64,000 nucleotides of DNA from Latrodectus hesperus. Taxonomy: Eukaryota; Arthropoda; Arachnida; Araneae; Theridiidae. The notes beneath the pieces are model-generated. The model was not told the DNA's origin. It was given only the letters and a program-made list of their open reading frames with translations, and ran no database searches. Shown here one piece after another: positions 1-14,125 of the stretch. Both the position numbers and the translations under genes were made by a program. The DNA lies in NCBI GenBank assembly GCA_037975125.1, contig CM075854.1:65661571-65725570 (forward strand), written 5' to 3'. The stretch's first letter is position 1, and every line of letters begins with the position of its first letter.

Positions 1-3000
1 ATGTTTTCTAATAATAAAAAGAGATGAAAAAAATCTGTAGATTATTATTAGAGAAATATCTTAAAATATAAGTATCAGAAATAAATATGTTAATGTATTA
101 AAATATTTTGTTTTAGTATTTTTATCTCTTTTGTTACCAAATTCAAAAAAGAGCATGAAGAATTTGAAATATGAAGAAAATACATGCTATGAGGAGAATT
201 GTTTTTTCTCTGAGAACCTTATATTTTCGCTGGAAGTGTGTGCTTCTATATTAAATTTAATTCAACTCTATCATTTGATATTCTTTTATTCATTTTTTAA
301 TAAAACAACATGCGTTTGATTAATTTCTATTTCATGTTTCAAATATTAATCCAGTTAAATTAATTTTGAGTAATTTTTAATATAATATGCAACAATTATA
401 CACTCATAGTTAACAATTAATTATTTTTAAATTTTTTTGACTACAGTAATGTAAAATATTTTTGTAGACAGGTACGTATTTAAAATAGAATAAAATACCA
501 ATGATTATTATATTGTTTAAATCAAGTATTATTTTAAAAAAATAAAAATATTTATTAGCGTCATTGCAATAAAATAAGCATCATTGCAATAAAATTAGGA
601 AACTCATAACTTTCTGAATCATATTTAAGGCCAATCTCAGCTAATTAACTCAAATATATTTAAATTTACATTGAGTTAAACTAGTTAAAAAAAGAAAATA
701 CATGAAAAAAATCTTCAATTTCAATCTAATTTCCTTGTGAAACTCATAATCTATTTAAAGAAGAATAGAGTTATTGAGATATTTTAAAAGGTTTAGTTAT
801 ATAACTTTTTAATCATCATGCAACTTATTTATATCAAGGAATTCCGTTCTATATGGGGATTATGCGTCAGATAGCATTATATAATGAAATAAACCAAATT
901 TAATTCTTTAATCCAACGTCCATCGCCTTGCCTCAACACCATTTTGAATAAATTATATTTTCAATAAAATAATTATGCACCATCTTTTACTCGATGAGGC
1001 AGACCAATTTATTTAAAATCTTTGACATGGTGAAAATTTTTATTTTGGGTCTTACATTGATTAATATGTATTAAATTAATGAAATACATTTTACAAATTT
1101 ACCCCATATAGGCATTTAACACTATATTATTTCACAATTCATTTACAATTCTTAGTTATCGCATAAGCATTAGACAATTTAAATTAACACCCTGATTGCA
1201 AGCTATATGCCTCTGCAAGCCGAGCTTAAAATGTTTATTAGATTTGCCTTAAAAGTCTGGTCAAGTAATAAACAAAATATTATTTAATAATGATATTCTT
1301 TAGAAAATCTGAAAAGGAAAAAAAAGGACACCTCCTGTTTTGACTATTCGTCATATCTTTTTTACACTACTGTTATATTTCTTCAGTTATACATTGAGGT
1401 ATTTTTATACTCACATTCAAAACTGAAATAAAACTTAGCTAAAATATAATTTTAATATAATAAAATAATCAGCAAAGCCTTATCTTTAAAATTAGTAATA
1501 TTATATGAAATGGTAATCCTTAAAATTTTGTGATAAGTTTTATTGCATGTAACACGAAATTTTAAATTATAGTTATGTTGGATAACTTAGATTATTTATT
1601 GGTAAATATTACGCATAATTTCATTTTAAATAATAATTTGTATCTTTTTGCGGTCAAATTATTAAAGTAAAACACTTTGCATACAATTTTAGAATTAATG
1701 GTAGTAGTGGGAGAGTTTCGCATTTAAAGCGTCGTTATATTTTCCATTGGTCAAAACTTGCTACACTTTTAGTAATAAAAATGTTCAATAACTGCTATGA
1801 TATTAGATATATTTTAGTTAAATTATAGTTAAATGATACTCATAAATATATTGATATTTTATAAACATCGACTAAATATATTACATTAAAATTAGTAATT
1901 TTCTCTTAATTAAATGCCTGAGCTAGTTGAAATTAAAAGTAAGAATCACCCATTTATTAGAGAAACTGAAAAAATAGATGATATTTACATAAAATTCTAC
2001 CACTGATGATTTGGTATGTATTAAAGTAGTTACATTAAACTCAGGTAACTTTAACAATTTCTTATTCATTGTAGTTCACTTTTTTTAATATTTTTGGCGT
2101 TATTTCAATTCATTTATTTATTTATTTTTTTTTGCAAAAAAGATTTTTTTACTGAGCATGGGATTTAGACGTATGATGTGAAACATTATTTCAGTGACAA
2201 ATTACGATGTAATGAAATGGGAAATATTGCTATATTTTGATTTGCTTTGAGACCAATTTTCGACACCTTTTTATGGTGGATAACTTGTACATGCACTATA
2301 AGATTTAATATGAGCTCAAAAATTTAGGATATATGTAAATACGTATAGATTATGTAAATATTTTTAAGAAACTAAATTATATATATTCACAAAATTGTAA
2401 ACCAAAGTAATTTCAGAAATTTAGTTGTATAATTTATTACGAAGTAACCGATACAATGAAAGAACATTTTCAGATGTTGGTAAATAAATCAAAATATAAT
2501 ATTTAGAGATGTTTATAAAAGCATTAGCTGTTAGTAAATTTCCAAGATATTTGACTACATTAAAAATCTGATAATTTCAGCACAATTTCTTACTATCCTA
2601 TGACAATTTTTAATTAATAAAACTTTTGTAATGCTGTTTTCAAAACTACATTTTTATTTTCAGTATTTAATATAGACTCAATTTAATGCACTTTTACGAG
2701 AATAATCTAAAATTTTAATTGCATTTTGTGAAAGAGTTACTTTTTTTGAGAAAGAGAGTTTTGTAAATTATTTTTATGTAAGGCTGGTGAGATAATTCAA
2801 CTTATGATTAAAATAATTGTTTCCTATTTTCTATGTTCAATTATTATGGTGTGGAGAACATAAATAAAATTTTATTCCAAATACATTTTTAATATATTTA
2901 TAACTGATTGTGTAGTATATTTGCAAATAAAATTATTAAAATTTTGTAACTTCAATTATTGCTACCATTTACTTTTAAAGTCATTTTAAATATAGTATCT

Positions 3001-3310
3001 ATTTTCATTCTTTACACTCATTGAAATATCAGTTACGTGCATAAAATAATGAACCATGAAAAACACATAATTACTAACAATTTTTATAAGAAAAAAAAAC
3101 ATTTGAAACTCCTTAAAATTTATAATTTTATCACAATTTATACAAATAGGGTAAATTTTTACTTTATTCGTTTGGTTTCATTTTAGTCTAAACAGAAAAT
3201 GCAACGAGTTTATCACAAAATTTCGATTTTGTTAAACATTAAGTTGAAGGTAGTCTTAATAATTGAAAAAAAAACCGTTTTAAATAGAGCATAAAATAGA
3301 AATTAAATTG
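1..3310. other. AT-rich noncoding DNA
   Basis: I see no gene, RNA gene or recognisable element here. The sequence is A+T rich with many homopolymer runs. The 62-codon frame at 131-319 has the Leu/Phe/Tyr/Asn-rich composition expected from AT-rich noncoding DNA, and I do not treat it as a gene. Confidence 0.7.
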
Positions 3311-3476
3311 TTGATTTGTTCATCGCTCAACTGTCACTTTTTGCTCACGAGGGTAAATTAGATTAAGCATTTTAAATAGTTGCCGAAATAAAATAAACAG
3401 CTGAGACTGAGTAGGAAATCGAACACGCAAACTCTAGAGCCGGAGATCATAGCGCTAACCATTCGGTTGCTAGCTT
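3311..3476 (-). mobile_element. tRNA-derived SINE, diverged copy
   Basis: Read on the minus strand this matches the SINE seen clearly at 41514-41689. It has the head (GCTAGCAACCGAATGGTTAG), the middle, and a tail equivalent to the consensus GTGTGCAAAAAATGACCGTT. The B-box region is mutated. I found no clear target-site duplication, so this is an old copy. Confidence 0.75.
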
Positions 3477-3828
3477 AGAAAGTTCAGCTGTTGGGAGGAA
3501 AATTAGTGAGTGGTTGAAAACTTTTTTTTTAATATGTGTAATAATTTTATTCAGGACATATAAAACATTTTAACATTTTTACCATATACAAGAACGTTCT
3601 AACTAATTTGTTTTTAACTAATTTTCTAAGATAACTTTCATTAAATAATTATCTGTTAATGACAATAAAAAGTTTATTTGATAAATGATAAAAATACTGT
3701 CTAAATACTGTCAACCATGTAATAAATTTGCGTTTTGTTTAAATTTCTGTTTATATTAATTTCTAGCATAATTTATAAATATATTGTAATATAAATTGCT
3801 ATGATTAATTATTTGATTACACTTCGGA

Positions 3829-4765
<937 letters not shown>

Positions 4766-4773
4766 ATATATAA

Positions 4774-6439
4774 CAGGGGTGGCCAAGACGTCGACCGTGA
4801 AGACATTTTAGGTAGTCCGCGCGACCATCTCGATAATGATGTCGGATATTAACAATTTAACTTATGAATTATGACACAAAATTAATGAATTATTTAAAAT
4901 AAAAATTTACTACAGTTTACTCTTTAAAACCTAAAACAAACTGTGCAAAGTAATACAATGAATTTGTCGTTTTACAGTGGATAATTAAATGAAAGGACAA
5001 ACGAGAGATCAAGATATTTACAATTCATTTAAAAACTTTATTGATAAGACAGGATTTTTAATATATTAATTGGTTTCTATTACAACAGATGAAGCTCCAG
5101 AAATGGTCGGTAATCGAATTGGTTTTATTGCCTTGAGCAATATTGATGAGGAAATTCCTAGTTTTACCAGCTATCATTGCACTATCCATCAACAGGTATT
5201 GTGTTCAAAAATACTAAACTTTAATGATATAATGCAAATTGCTTTTAAAATCGTCAATTCAGTTCGTTCAAGAAGTCTTCAGAGAAGACAATTTCGGGCG
5301 CTTTTGGAAGAAACTGAATCAGAGTACTGCACACAGACGTGAGGTGGCTAGGTCATGGTGCTTTTTTAAAAACATTTCGTATTTTGTCCCCAGAAATAAA
5401 ACATTTTCTACAAATGAAAGGAGAGCACATTACTGAATTGGAAGATGAGAAATGGCTCATGAAACTAGCTTTTCTCTGCGATATCACTGTAAAACTTAAC
5501 GACTTAAACCAAAAGCTACAAGGAAAAAATAAATGTTTATATTTATTTTTTTCATGAGAGAGAGAGAGAGAGACGTTATAAGCGCGATTAAAACTTTCAA
5601 AGAAACGATAAAAAGGTATGCGTCTCAATTAAGAAAACATGTGTGAATTGAGAAACTTCAAAAACATGGAGGAAGCGTGCATCCATAATCCAAACCGAGA
5701 CTTCGAAGATTTTGTCGAAAACTTAGATGATTTGTTTGAAGAATTTGAAAGACGATTCGCTGACTTAATTAGGTTGGAAGAAATACTCAATTTTATGATA
5801 TTTCCATTTAATGAAAATGTCAACATTGATGGAGTATCTGAAAAAATAGGACATTTAAAAGATACCACATCAGTCACGGTCGAGGAAGAAATTATTAAAT
5901 AAGATGCGATATATTTCATAAATCCAGAGCATCTAGTGATACTGATTTTTGGAAATTAATTTCTGAGGAAACGTTTCCGAATATTTATAAATTGATTTTG
6001 TATTTCAAATCATACTTTGGATCGACGTATCTTTGCGAATCTGCTTTTTCAACCATGAACGCCTTAAAAATCAAACATCAGTCGCGTTTAACAGATGAAT
6101 ATTTAATTTCGTGTTTACGAATTGCAATAAGCCCATAAAGCCACAATATGATAAACTTGTCGCAGATATACAATGCCGAATTTCAACTAAATGAAGTGAA
6201 TAGGATGGTCAATTTTTGATATATGAATGCTTTGATGATTTTCGCCAGTAAATTTTTATTTTGTTAACATAAATTTTAAGTTTTCTTTATAAAAATTAGA
6301 TAATTTACAATTTTTCTTGTTACTGAAAATAAATATATAAACATGTACGTTACGTTAATTTAGCTCTGTCATTGGTAGACCGCCTTCGATTTTTTAAATG
6401 AGGAGTAGACCATGGATCCCAAAAGTTAGGCCACTTCTG
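4774..6439 (+). mobile_element. hAT DNA transposon with 8-bp TSD
   Basis: The left end reads CAGGGGTGGCCAAGACG and the reverse complement of the right end reads CAGAAGTGGCCTAACTT, which is the short, imperfect CAG-type terminal repeat of hAT elements. The octamer ATATATAA directly abuts both ends (4766-4773 and 6440-6447), the 8-bp target-site duplication expected of hAT. The element is 1,666 bp, shorter than autonomous relatives, and lacks the N-terminal (BED finger) part of the transposase, so it is probably an internally or 5' deleted derivative. It contains a small (GA)n run near 5557-5573. Confidence 0.9.
5070..6138 (+). pseudogene. Decayed hAT transposase (ZBED/GTF2IRD2-like type)
   Basis: Four segments of one transposase lie in order. 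Segment 1 (5070-5335) has the TTDEAPEMVG and YHCTIHQQVLCSK region of the RNase H-like core. Segment 2 (5339-5557) has DVRWLGHGAFLKTF and LAFLCDITVKLNDLNQKLQG. Segment 3 (5639-5900) is next, and segment 4 (5902-6138) is the C-terminal hATC dimerisation domain (FWKLISEETFPN, LCESAFSTMNALK), ending in TAA. This order and these motifs are those of hAT transposases related to the domesticated GTF2IRD2, SCAND3 and ZBED proteins. Frame changes near 5335 and 5895, and the lost reading between 5557 and 5639, disable it. No N-terminal zinc finger is visible. A transposase would have bound the terminal repeats and moved the element by cut-and-paste. Confidence 0.9.
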
Positions 6440-6447
6440 ATATATAA

Positions 6448-8458
6448 TAACATTAAAGGCAATACAGTGAAGAAAAATAAAAAAATAAAGCGTATGCATT
6501 ACGTTATTTAATAACTATCCAAAATATAACTTCAAAAGGATTTTTTTTTAAATCTTTGACAGGGTTCTGTGTTTTTTAAGGTAATTACTTCCAACACATA
6601 TCATAACTATTATTATTATGAAATTAACTATGCAGAAATATTTCAGCATAATATTTTTTTCTCATTAACATATACATGTGTAAATGAATGTCTGCTGCAT
6701 TATTCATGGAGTTTTTGTATCATATCACATTAAATATGAAATGTTTCAGTTCTTTTATTGTAAGATAATTAATTACAAAGTTGAATGAAGAGCCATTTAT
6801 TACCGTCACAAAATATTTGAATGTTTTTTTCTGAAAAGCAACTAATTAAGCCATCTTAGAAAATAATTGAAAAAAAATTGTGGTAAACAAAATTCTCAAC
6901 GCCAGACAAAATTTAGCGGGATACGTTTCCTATTACTTTTGTGATAGCTGGTGAAGGAAAAATGTAATTAAAAATCATCGCGTGGGCAAGGTAATCTTTT
7001 CTTATTCAAGCAATTTGTAATTAGCTTCATGTTAAGTATTTGTAACAAAATTCTATTCATAGAAAAAGAATAAAACGACAAAAATAATAGAGTTTTGTTC
7101 TGATAAAGTTAATTCTGGATACGAATGTATTACTAATTAGTTATTTATCAATTTCTAAATATTTTTACCATTCATATACTTATTTAATATCTTTTTCTAT
7201 ATATTAAAATTTTTGTTTAATACAATGTTTGATATTTACTTTAAAATGAATACTTTAATATTTTCATACATATATAAATTTGAATTGCATCCAAAAAATA
7301 CAAGCAGTTTATAGTATTCAGTGACAATTTTTACCTTGAGTTCTTTTTTCAAATTATTGTTCTAAAACCAAGTATAGTTAACACATTGATGTTAAAATAG
7401 AAAGGCAGTATAATTTGATAAAATATTTAAATTTTATTCATTTATATTTAAGTATGAAAAATAAAAAAATTTAATAAAACCAATATCATGAAAAAGAAAA
7501 GTTAAGAATAAGCTTCTCATGGTTATAAAATTAATTATTCATGAAGAAAGGTCGTAAAAAAGAGAAAACCAATTTTTTTTTGGCTACAAGGAAGTATAAA
7601 TTTCAAACTGTACAGAATGGAAATTCTTATCCTAAGGAGTCTTATATATTTACTGAATTCAAAATGTTTCTCGTTAAAATATCGCCAGAGCTTTATGTTG
7701 ATAATGAATGGTATTAATTTTATAGTATAATAAAATTAACATGTTATATTGAAATTACACAAAAATAAAAATTCGAGCCACTTTTCTTATAAGCAATAAA
7801 TTCATACTACCTCTTATATTATCTATTAATAAATGAATTATTAAAAATTAAGATTTATGTTTAATCTAAAAAAACATTAATCTCAGTTATATTATTATTT
7901 AGCCATTCTGAAGAAAATTGTGAAAATAAATACATAGAAACCAAATTTGATAGAAATAGTTATTGAAAATAAGGTTTTTTTTAAGAATAGATATATCAAT
8001 CATTAAAATCTAAAAAAGAAATTAAATCGTGGAATGTACGTTATTTATTCATAATTGCTTCTATGTGTGTCATACTACATTCCGACTGATGTTGCAAGCA
8101 AAATATAAAAACAGAGTTACTAGTATTTTTCTCTGTTTTCCACATTCCTCTTTAAAATTTTGAATCTTTTTCGCTATGGTCATTGGGATTATGATGATAT
8201 ATATTATTTTCGTCTCTAGTGAAACGGACAGGATTTTACATGCATAAAATTTAATCTATGAAAGCAGTAAATTTTGCAGTATGGTTTATTAATAAATTCA
8301 TTAAAATATTGAGGTAGAAGTCAACAGTTTTTTTTATTTTTTTTTTAAATTTATCTAATTGATTATGAACCACTTATTTCCTGCATAGAATAGACATATT
8401 TTCTATCGTTGTGTGTATATAAAACGATATTTAATACGAGTAAAATTTGTCCCTTTAC

Positions 8459-8534
<76 letters not shown>

Positions 8535-10221
8535 CGACACTGCTTTTCATCCCTTCAGTGGTTCGATAAAATTAGTATCAAGCATGCTTGAGAATTAAAC
8601 ATTTATGCTGCACACGAGATCGGGACATACACCTCGCACCAAAGCGCTTTCGGTTAGAAAAACAGATATGGTCATTGTAGGTTTGGGTCCGCATGAACTG
8701 TAAAAGAAACTGTTTTTAAGCAGTTTAGGATTATAAAAATCGTTGCGCGAAGAAAAGATTTTTTTTTATTTCAAGCAAAAAAAAAAGGGTTAAAAAAAGC
8801 AGTAAAATTTAATAATTTTATTCCCTTAAAAAGTTTAAATATATTTTGAAAATATAGAAAAGAATTGTAACATTAACTAGAAATTAATTACTAATCTGCT
8901 AAGATATGAGCTATAATGCTTAATTTTCCCTACTTTCCTTGGCACTTCATAAGAGCAACACGATCTCGCATAGATTTTATCAAGAGTAGAAGTTATTTAA
9001 AAATTATTTCATCATTTTCCAGTAGCCTTGAAAATTTTATTAGCATTAAAGCAGTTATAGTTTCCGTCAAAATGAAATATATAATTAAATAAAACATAAT
9101 TAAAATAAACAATAATATTTGAATAAGTTAAATAATATTAGAATAAATTAAATAAAATATTTGTTTTTATTGCTGCTAGTTTTCCTGAATTGTAATTTTT
9201 GGATTAATATAGAATTTGGAAGAAAATATAAATTCAGATTATATTTTGAAGAAATAAGGGACTCTTTTATATTGAATATTTAATATCGAGAAATCTTTTA
9301 AAATGTACCATTTCAAAATAAAAGACTTAAATTAAAATCCTAGAAATATTAGGCAGTCTTTGGCTGTTAAACTACCCAACAAGTGGCGTGAAATATTAAT
9401 TTTATAATTTCATTACTTAGGTAACACAGTAAAATTTATATTTAGTTTGAAAGTTTTTGTGTTTATATCAATTTATTAACTTATTTTTAGGTTTTATTCT
9501 TTATTTTAGTAGAATGCATGTTAATATACAAAATTATATGTAATTTGAGATAAGTTGATAAATTGGTGGTGAAAAAAAGAATGAGAAAACGTCTCCACAC
9601 ACAACAAAATCACTGCATGCATTTTTAAAAGCGTTGAAAAGTTTCAAAATATTCAAGATTATAGTTTTTTTTATAATTTTAGAATAATTTTTTATTTTTG
9701 CATTATTAAAAGCTGGTTTATTTCATAAAAGTATATGACTAACCTTGAGCAGTCTTAAAATATATTTAAGCTCTGTTGTGCATTTCTTTGTTATACATGT
9801 TAAAAAATTAATTTTTCTGTACAGTAGTTAATTATCTTTAAGTAGTTAATTGTTAATTAATTTTTGTATAGTTTTTTTTGGAAACATTCCACTCTGAATA
9901 TATTTTAAGTAGATAAAACATACCAACCTTTCATTAACAGAATAAAAATATAATTTAAAAACAGCATATAAAGAACTTATCAAGAAAATCATTACCAAAA
10001 AATATTAAGCTTTAAGTCGTATGCAAAACTTATAACATAATCGTGAAACCTAATGAATTATGTTTTTCCATAGGAATTAAATATTATAATATGATGATAA
10101 TATTAGCATAAAATATTTTCTAACATTATAATTACAAAAAATATATAATACTTAATATAACTAGAACATTTTTCAGCTTTTTCAGTATATAAGTGCAATT
10201 TTAAGCAAATGCTGCATATGG
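6448..10221. other. AT-rich noncoding DNA with one (TA)n tract
   Basis: No gene or recognisable transposon in 3.8 kb apart from the (TA)n at 8460-8533. The region just after it (8534-8730) is less AT-rich and may be an unrecognised repeat, but I cannot assign it. Confidence 0.6.
8460..8533. repeat. (TA)n microsatellite, about 74 bp
   Basis: Uninterrupted TA dinucleotides. The Ile-Tyr repeat frame running across it (8413-8598) is an artefact of the microsatellite. Confidence 0.97.
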
Positions 10222-11380
10222 CAGCGATTTTCATACTGTGGTGCGTGACCCCTTAGTGAGCACACTAAAAGGGACTTGAGTATATCCAAGAGAAAATGTT
10301 ATTTAAGAAATTGGTTTTGACTGAAAGGCACAAACAAATACAAAACAAAATACCTTTTGACATAATTTTTTACAATTAACTTTTAAAATGGAGCAATTTA
10401 CAAAATCAAAACCTATTAATATTTTACTTAATTTAGTTAGTTATGATTGAGTAATTAAGTAAAATTTTTACTAATTTATAGTAAATTTAATAATTCCTTT
10501 AGCCTCTCTTGCAGAGCTAAGTTTCTCAGAGGAAGGTTTAATATTAGAAACAGACACCCTGAATTTTTTCCCTATATTTTGTGGTCAAAGAAGCCACAGC
10601 AGAAAATACAGCTTCACAAAAGTAGGATATCGAAAATGTTGGTAGAATGGGAAATGCGCTTTGTTTTTAGTAAGGAAAATTCATCATCTACTCCTGTCTA
10701 AAATTCAAAGAGTAATTTATTTCTAACGTCTCTTTTGGTTTTAGTACTGATTAACCCAAAATTTAAGCATTCTTGAGACAATATTCTCTTGATTTTGTTT
10801 TCGGAAAAACGTTTGTCCGTGTGCTTGTGGATGCTTGACTATCATATAATGCTTGCTTACGACCACTTAAAAATTCAAAATTGAATATTTAATATGGTGA
10901 ATTGTAATTAAAACGAAAACATATGTAACATACACACTCAGATGGATTCGACAGCGCTAAAAGGATCAACTCGAATGAGAGTGCCAGTCATTGAAACTGG
11001 AGTTTTCAAACATTCTCCTTCTCCCTATAAGAAAAAAATTTTTAACATGTGTGAATGGTCGAGATGGCTTCTTGCCAATAATCCAGAATTTTCAAGACAA
11101 ATCGGAATTCTGTCCCACATGGTGGACACAAGAGGGGATTCTGGTGCAAAATGGCACCGGATTCTTGTTTCGTCGATGCTGAAAATTTGTGTTGCCAGAT
11201 GTCAAAAAAGGTCCGTATTCTTGTTAATTTGTAAGGTTTAAAATTAAGCTCATAGATTTATCACCAAAATACTCAAAATAAATTATTATTGTATAAATTT
11301 TACTGTATACAGTGGGATGGGGAGCAATCAAATAACGATTGAAAATTGGGGTGTGAATAATGAAAGGCTGAGAAACACTA
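10222..11380 (-). mobile_element. Old hAT element relic, minus strand
   Basis: The plus-strand left end CAGCGATTTTCATACTGTGG and the reverse complement of the right end, TAGTGTTTCTCAGCCTTTC, are compatible with degenerate CAG-type hAT termini. Between them a piece of hATC domain reads on the minus strand (10497-10660). I could not find a matching 8-bp duplication, so either the ends have decayed or the boundaries are a few bases off. The interior frames at 10942-11241 are not recognisable and are probably non-coding or badly decayed parts of the element. Confidence 0.6.
10497..10660 (-). pseudogene. hAT transposase C-terminal fragment
   Basis: On the minus strand the frame reads SYFCEAVFSAVASLTTKYRE, then a one-base shift gives SNIKPSSEKLSSAREAK. 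This matches the C-terminal dimerisation region of hAT transposases (pattern Y-x-C-E-x-x-F-S-x-x-x-x-x-x-T/S-K-Y-R, followed by N-I-x-P). In-frame stops and the shift show it is dead. It is distinct in sequence from the hATC domain at 5902-6138, so the two hAT elements belong to different families. Confidence 0.75.
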
Positions 11381-13209
11381 ATATAAAATTTATTGTAATT
11401 TCAAACATTTTACATTCATTTTGCATATTTTTAACGTTATTCTATTTGCATACTGGATAACAACATTTTTATACTTTGTTATTTTATGTTATTTCGATTC
11501 ATATAAAGTATTTTATAAATTTTAGATTAATATAATATCTGAACAAAGGACAATAAATGTGAGAATGAAAAAATTGGGGAAGAAAATGTTCCACACTGAT
11601 GTGAGTCATCTTTTAAGCACTTCACAATCGTTGGAATCTGTCTTCGTTTTTCAAAATAATAATAATAACACAAAAAATCATTTAAATCTGAAAACGAAAT
11701 GCTATAAGAAGAGATCTGTTTATGAAGAAGAAAATATTTGAAAAATAAAGGTACAAAAAATCGACGTATTTCATTTCAACGCAAATATTCAAGTTAATTT
11801 TTTTCCAAGTTTTTCAAGTACTATATTTTACATCGGCCTGAAAAATGAATCGTAATTTAGGGAGTAAAATATGCATCAATGTTAGAATGATGGCGATGAA
11901 ACACATTAGTATTTCATCGCCAAGCAAACAAAAAAACATTTTCTATTTTTGTTTCCTAGAAATAATAATATGTAAAAGTCAACATTATTGGGATATTTTG
12001 TTGATTATATTTTTGAATGTATTAGGTTCTAGAAGTTATTGAGTATTAAGTCCGATGTGCAAAAAGCAGATTTTGACTTTTTTTCAAACGATAAAGTTTT
12101 CCAATAAAATGATAACGAAAACTATTTAGAAAACTTTTTTTATAAGTAAAATAATTTATTTAATGTGTGTGTCCAATATAAAGTCTTTTGAAACAATGTT
12201 GTTAAAATAGGAAATGCATTAAAGTAGCAAAAAATTCCTATAAAAACCTCTATAAATATTGAATAATTCATCTATTTTCGGCATAAAAGCAATTTTTGTT
12301 TTAGAATGGCATGAAAAAAGATTTATTGCTTATGGTTATGATTTAATCTTTGTAAAAATATTTGAAAATTGTAGAAATCTTTTTTATATAAGTAAAATAA
12401 ATTATTTAATATTATTGGAGAAATAAAATAGCATTTTTTCTCTTCTACAACCTTAGGGCAAACTCAAAACAGCATATCTATCATAAAATAAATTTCTTAT
12501 TCAAAATTATGATTTCGATCTTTTCTAAAGAAAAATATTTGTATGAAAAAATTTATTTTAATTTTATTATTTATTATTATTAAAATTAAAATTTCCATGC
12601 TGGTGTGGAAAAAGTGTTTGCAATTATTTTTATTTGTGATCAATTTGTGATTTAAAAGGATTTTCATAACGAACAGCATATATTTTATAAATTTTAAAGA
12701 ATAAAAGAAAATGTTTTAGAACTAGTTTTAACTTGATCTGTTGTTAAATGTTTTACTGTGTAACAATGGATGCAAAATATTGATTGAAAAATAAATACCT
12801 TTAAATGAAAATAGAATTATTGAAATATTTTTGTTTGAAGTTATAGAAAATTTTAATAAAAATTGATTGATTTTGGAAAAAAATATTTAATGGGAATGAA
12901 TGCTAGATAACAGGAAAACCAGAGAAAAATTTCTAGGAATTGAAAATTTATTCAATATATATATAAGAGAAAAGAGATATCCTCTGATACCACATAATAA
13001 ATTAATTAAAAGTTTAGATGTAACTAATGACACAAAATTATTTTGCAAATAAATTATGATAGGGAAAAATTTAAATGAAGCAGTTCCATTTAAATTAGAT
13101 ATAGCTTATAAAAATATTAGAAAACAATACATCCCGAATATTATTACGTGACAAATAAAAATATTGTTATGTGTTAAGCAAGGAATGAATTAAAAGGAAT
13201 TTAATTTGA
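11381..13209. other. AT-rich noncoding DNA
   Basis: Short frames at 11559-11741, 11845-12042 and 12497-12679 show no domain and have AT-driven composition. I support no feature here. Confidence 0.6.
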
Positions 13210-13582
13210 GAAATATTTTATATGAACTTTATGCAACATTTGATAATATTACCCATCTCGACAAAGTTATTACAAATATTTCTTAAATGCTATTATGGCA
13301 TGATGAAAAACTCATGACTGTATAAAATTAGCAATAATTTATGTAGTGTGATTCTATTATTAAAATTGATAAAATTATATCAATTTCAATAATAGAATTT
13401 TAATAATAGTATAAGCAGAAATATTTTATATGAATTTTATGCAATATTTGATAATATTACCTATCTTGACAAAGTTATTAGAAATATTTCTTAAATACTA
13501 TTACGGCATGATGAAAAACTCATGACTATAAAATTAGCAATAATTTATATAGTGTGATTCTATTATTAAAATTAATAAAATT
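13210..13582 (+). repeat. Two-copy local duplication, period 208 bp
   Basis: A segment of about 167 bp beginning GAAATATTTTATATGAA occurs at 13210-13376 and again at 13418-13582, with scattered substitutions and small indels. The spacer between the copies (about 13362-13410) is a near-palindrome around ATTCTATTATTAAAATTGAT and its complement, which may have promoted the duplication. Confidence 0.85.
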
Positions 13583-14125
13583 AAATGAATGAGAAATTTA
13601 ATATTTATACATTTTGAAAGTGATTGCATGATAAATAATAATAAAGCATAATATCATTCAAAATGTAATAGTGGGTTAACGGGATTTCATACAAAGTGAT
13701 GTTATATATTGACTTCTTATTTTACGGTATTAATTTTCAATAATATTATATCAGCGTTACAATTCATGATAGCTTTATAAACAGTATAATTATTAAATTG
13801 TTTTACTCCTTATAATACTTTACAGCTATAAATAGAAATTTACTGCTTTTATAGATTTACAGCTATAACTACACTGGTGTGCAAAACTTAAGCAACAATG
13901 TAAATTTTAAGCAGATAGCCATGAAATTGCATAAAAGCAGTTCTTTCGATCAGTACAATGAATACGTAATTCAGTAGAAAGGTCATGCGTATGCAAATAT
14001 CAGTGGCATAACGTCAGAGGTGATGTGAGCGTATGCAAAATGCACTTCAAGCCTACAATAAAAGGAATGACGGAGGAGCAATTAAAAACTATCGTTTCAA
14101 GTGCAGGTGAGTGTGTCCTTGAAAT

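Noticed and set aside
10942..11241. A 99-codon host gene
   Set aside because: No domain, two competing frames, and the position inside a hAT relic argue for noncoding element sequence.
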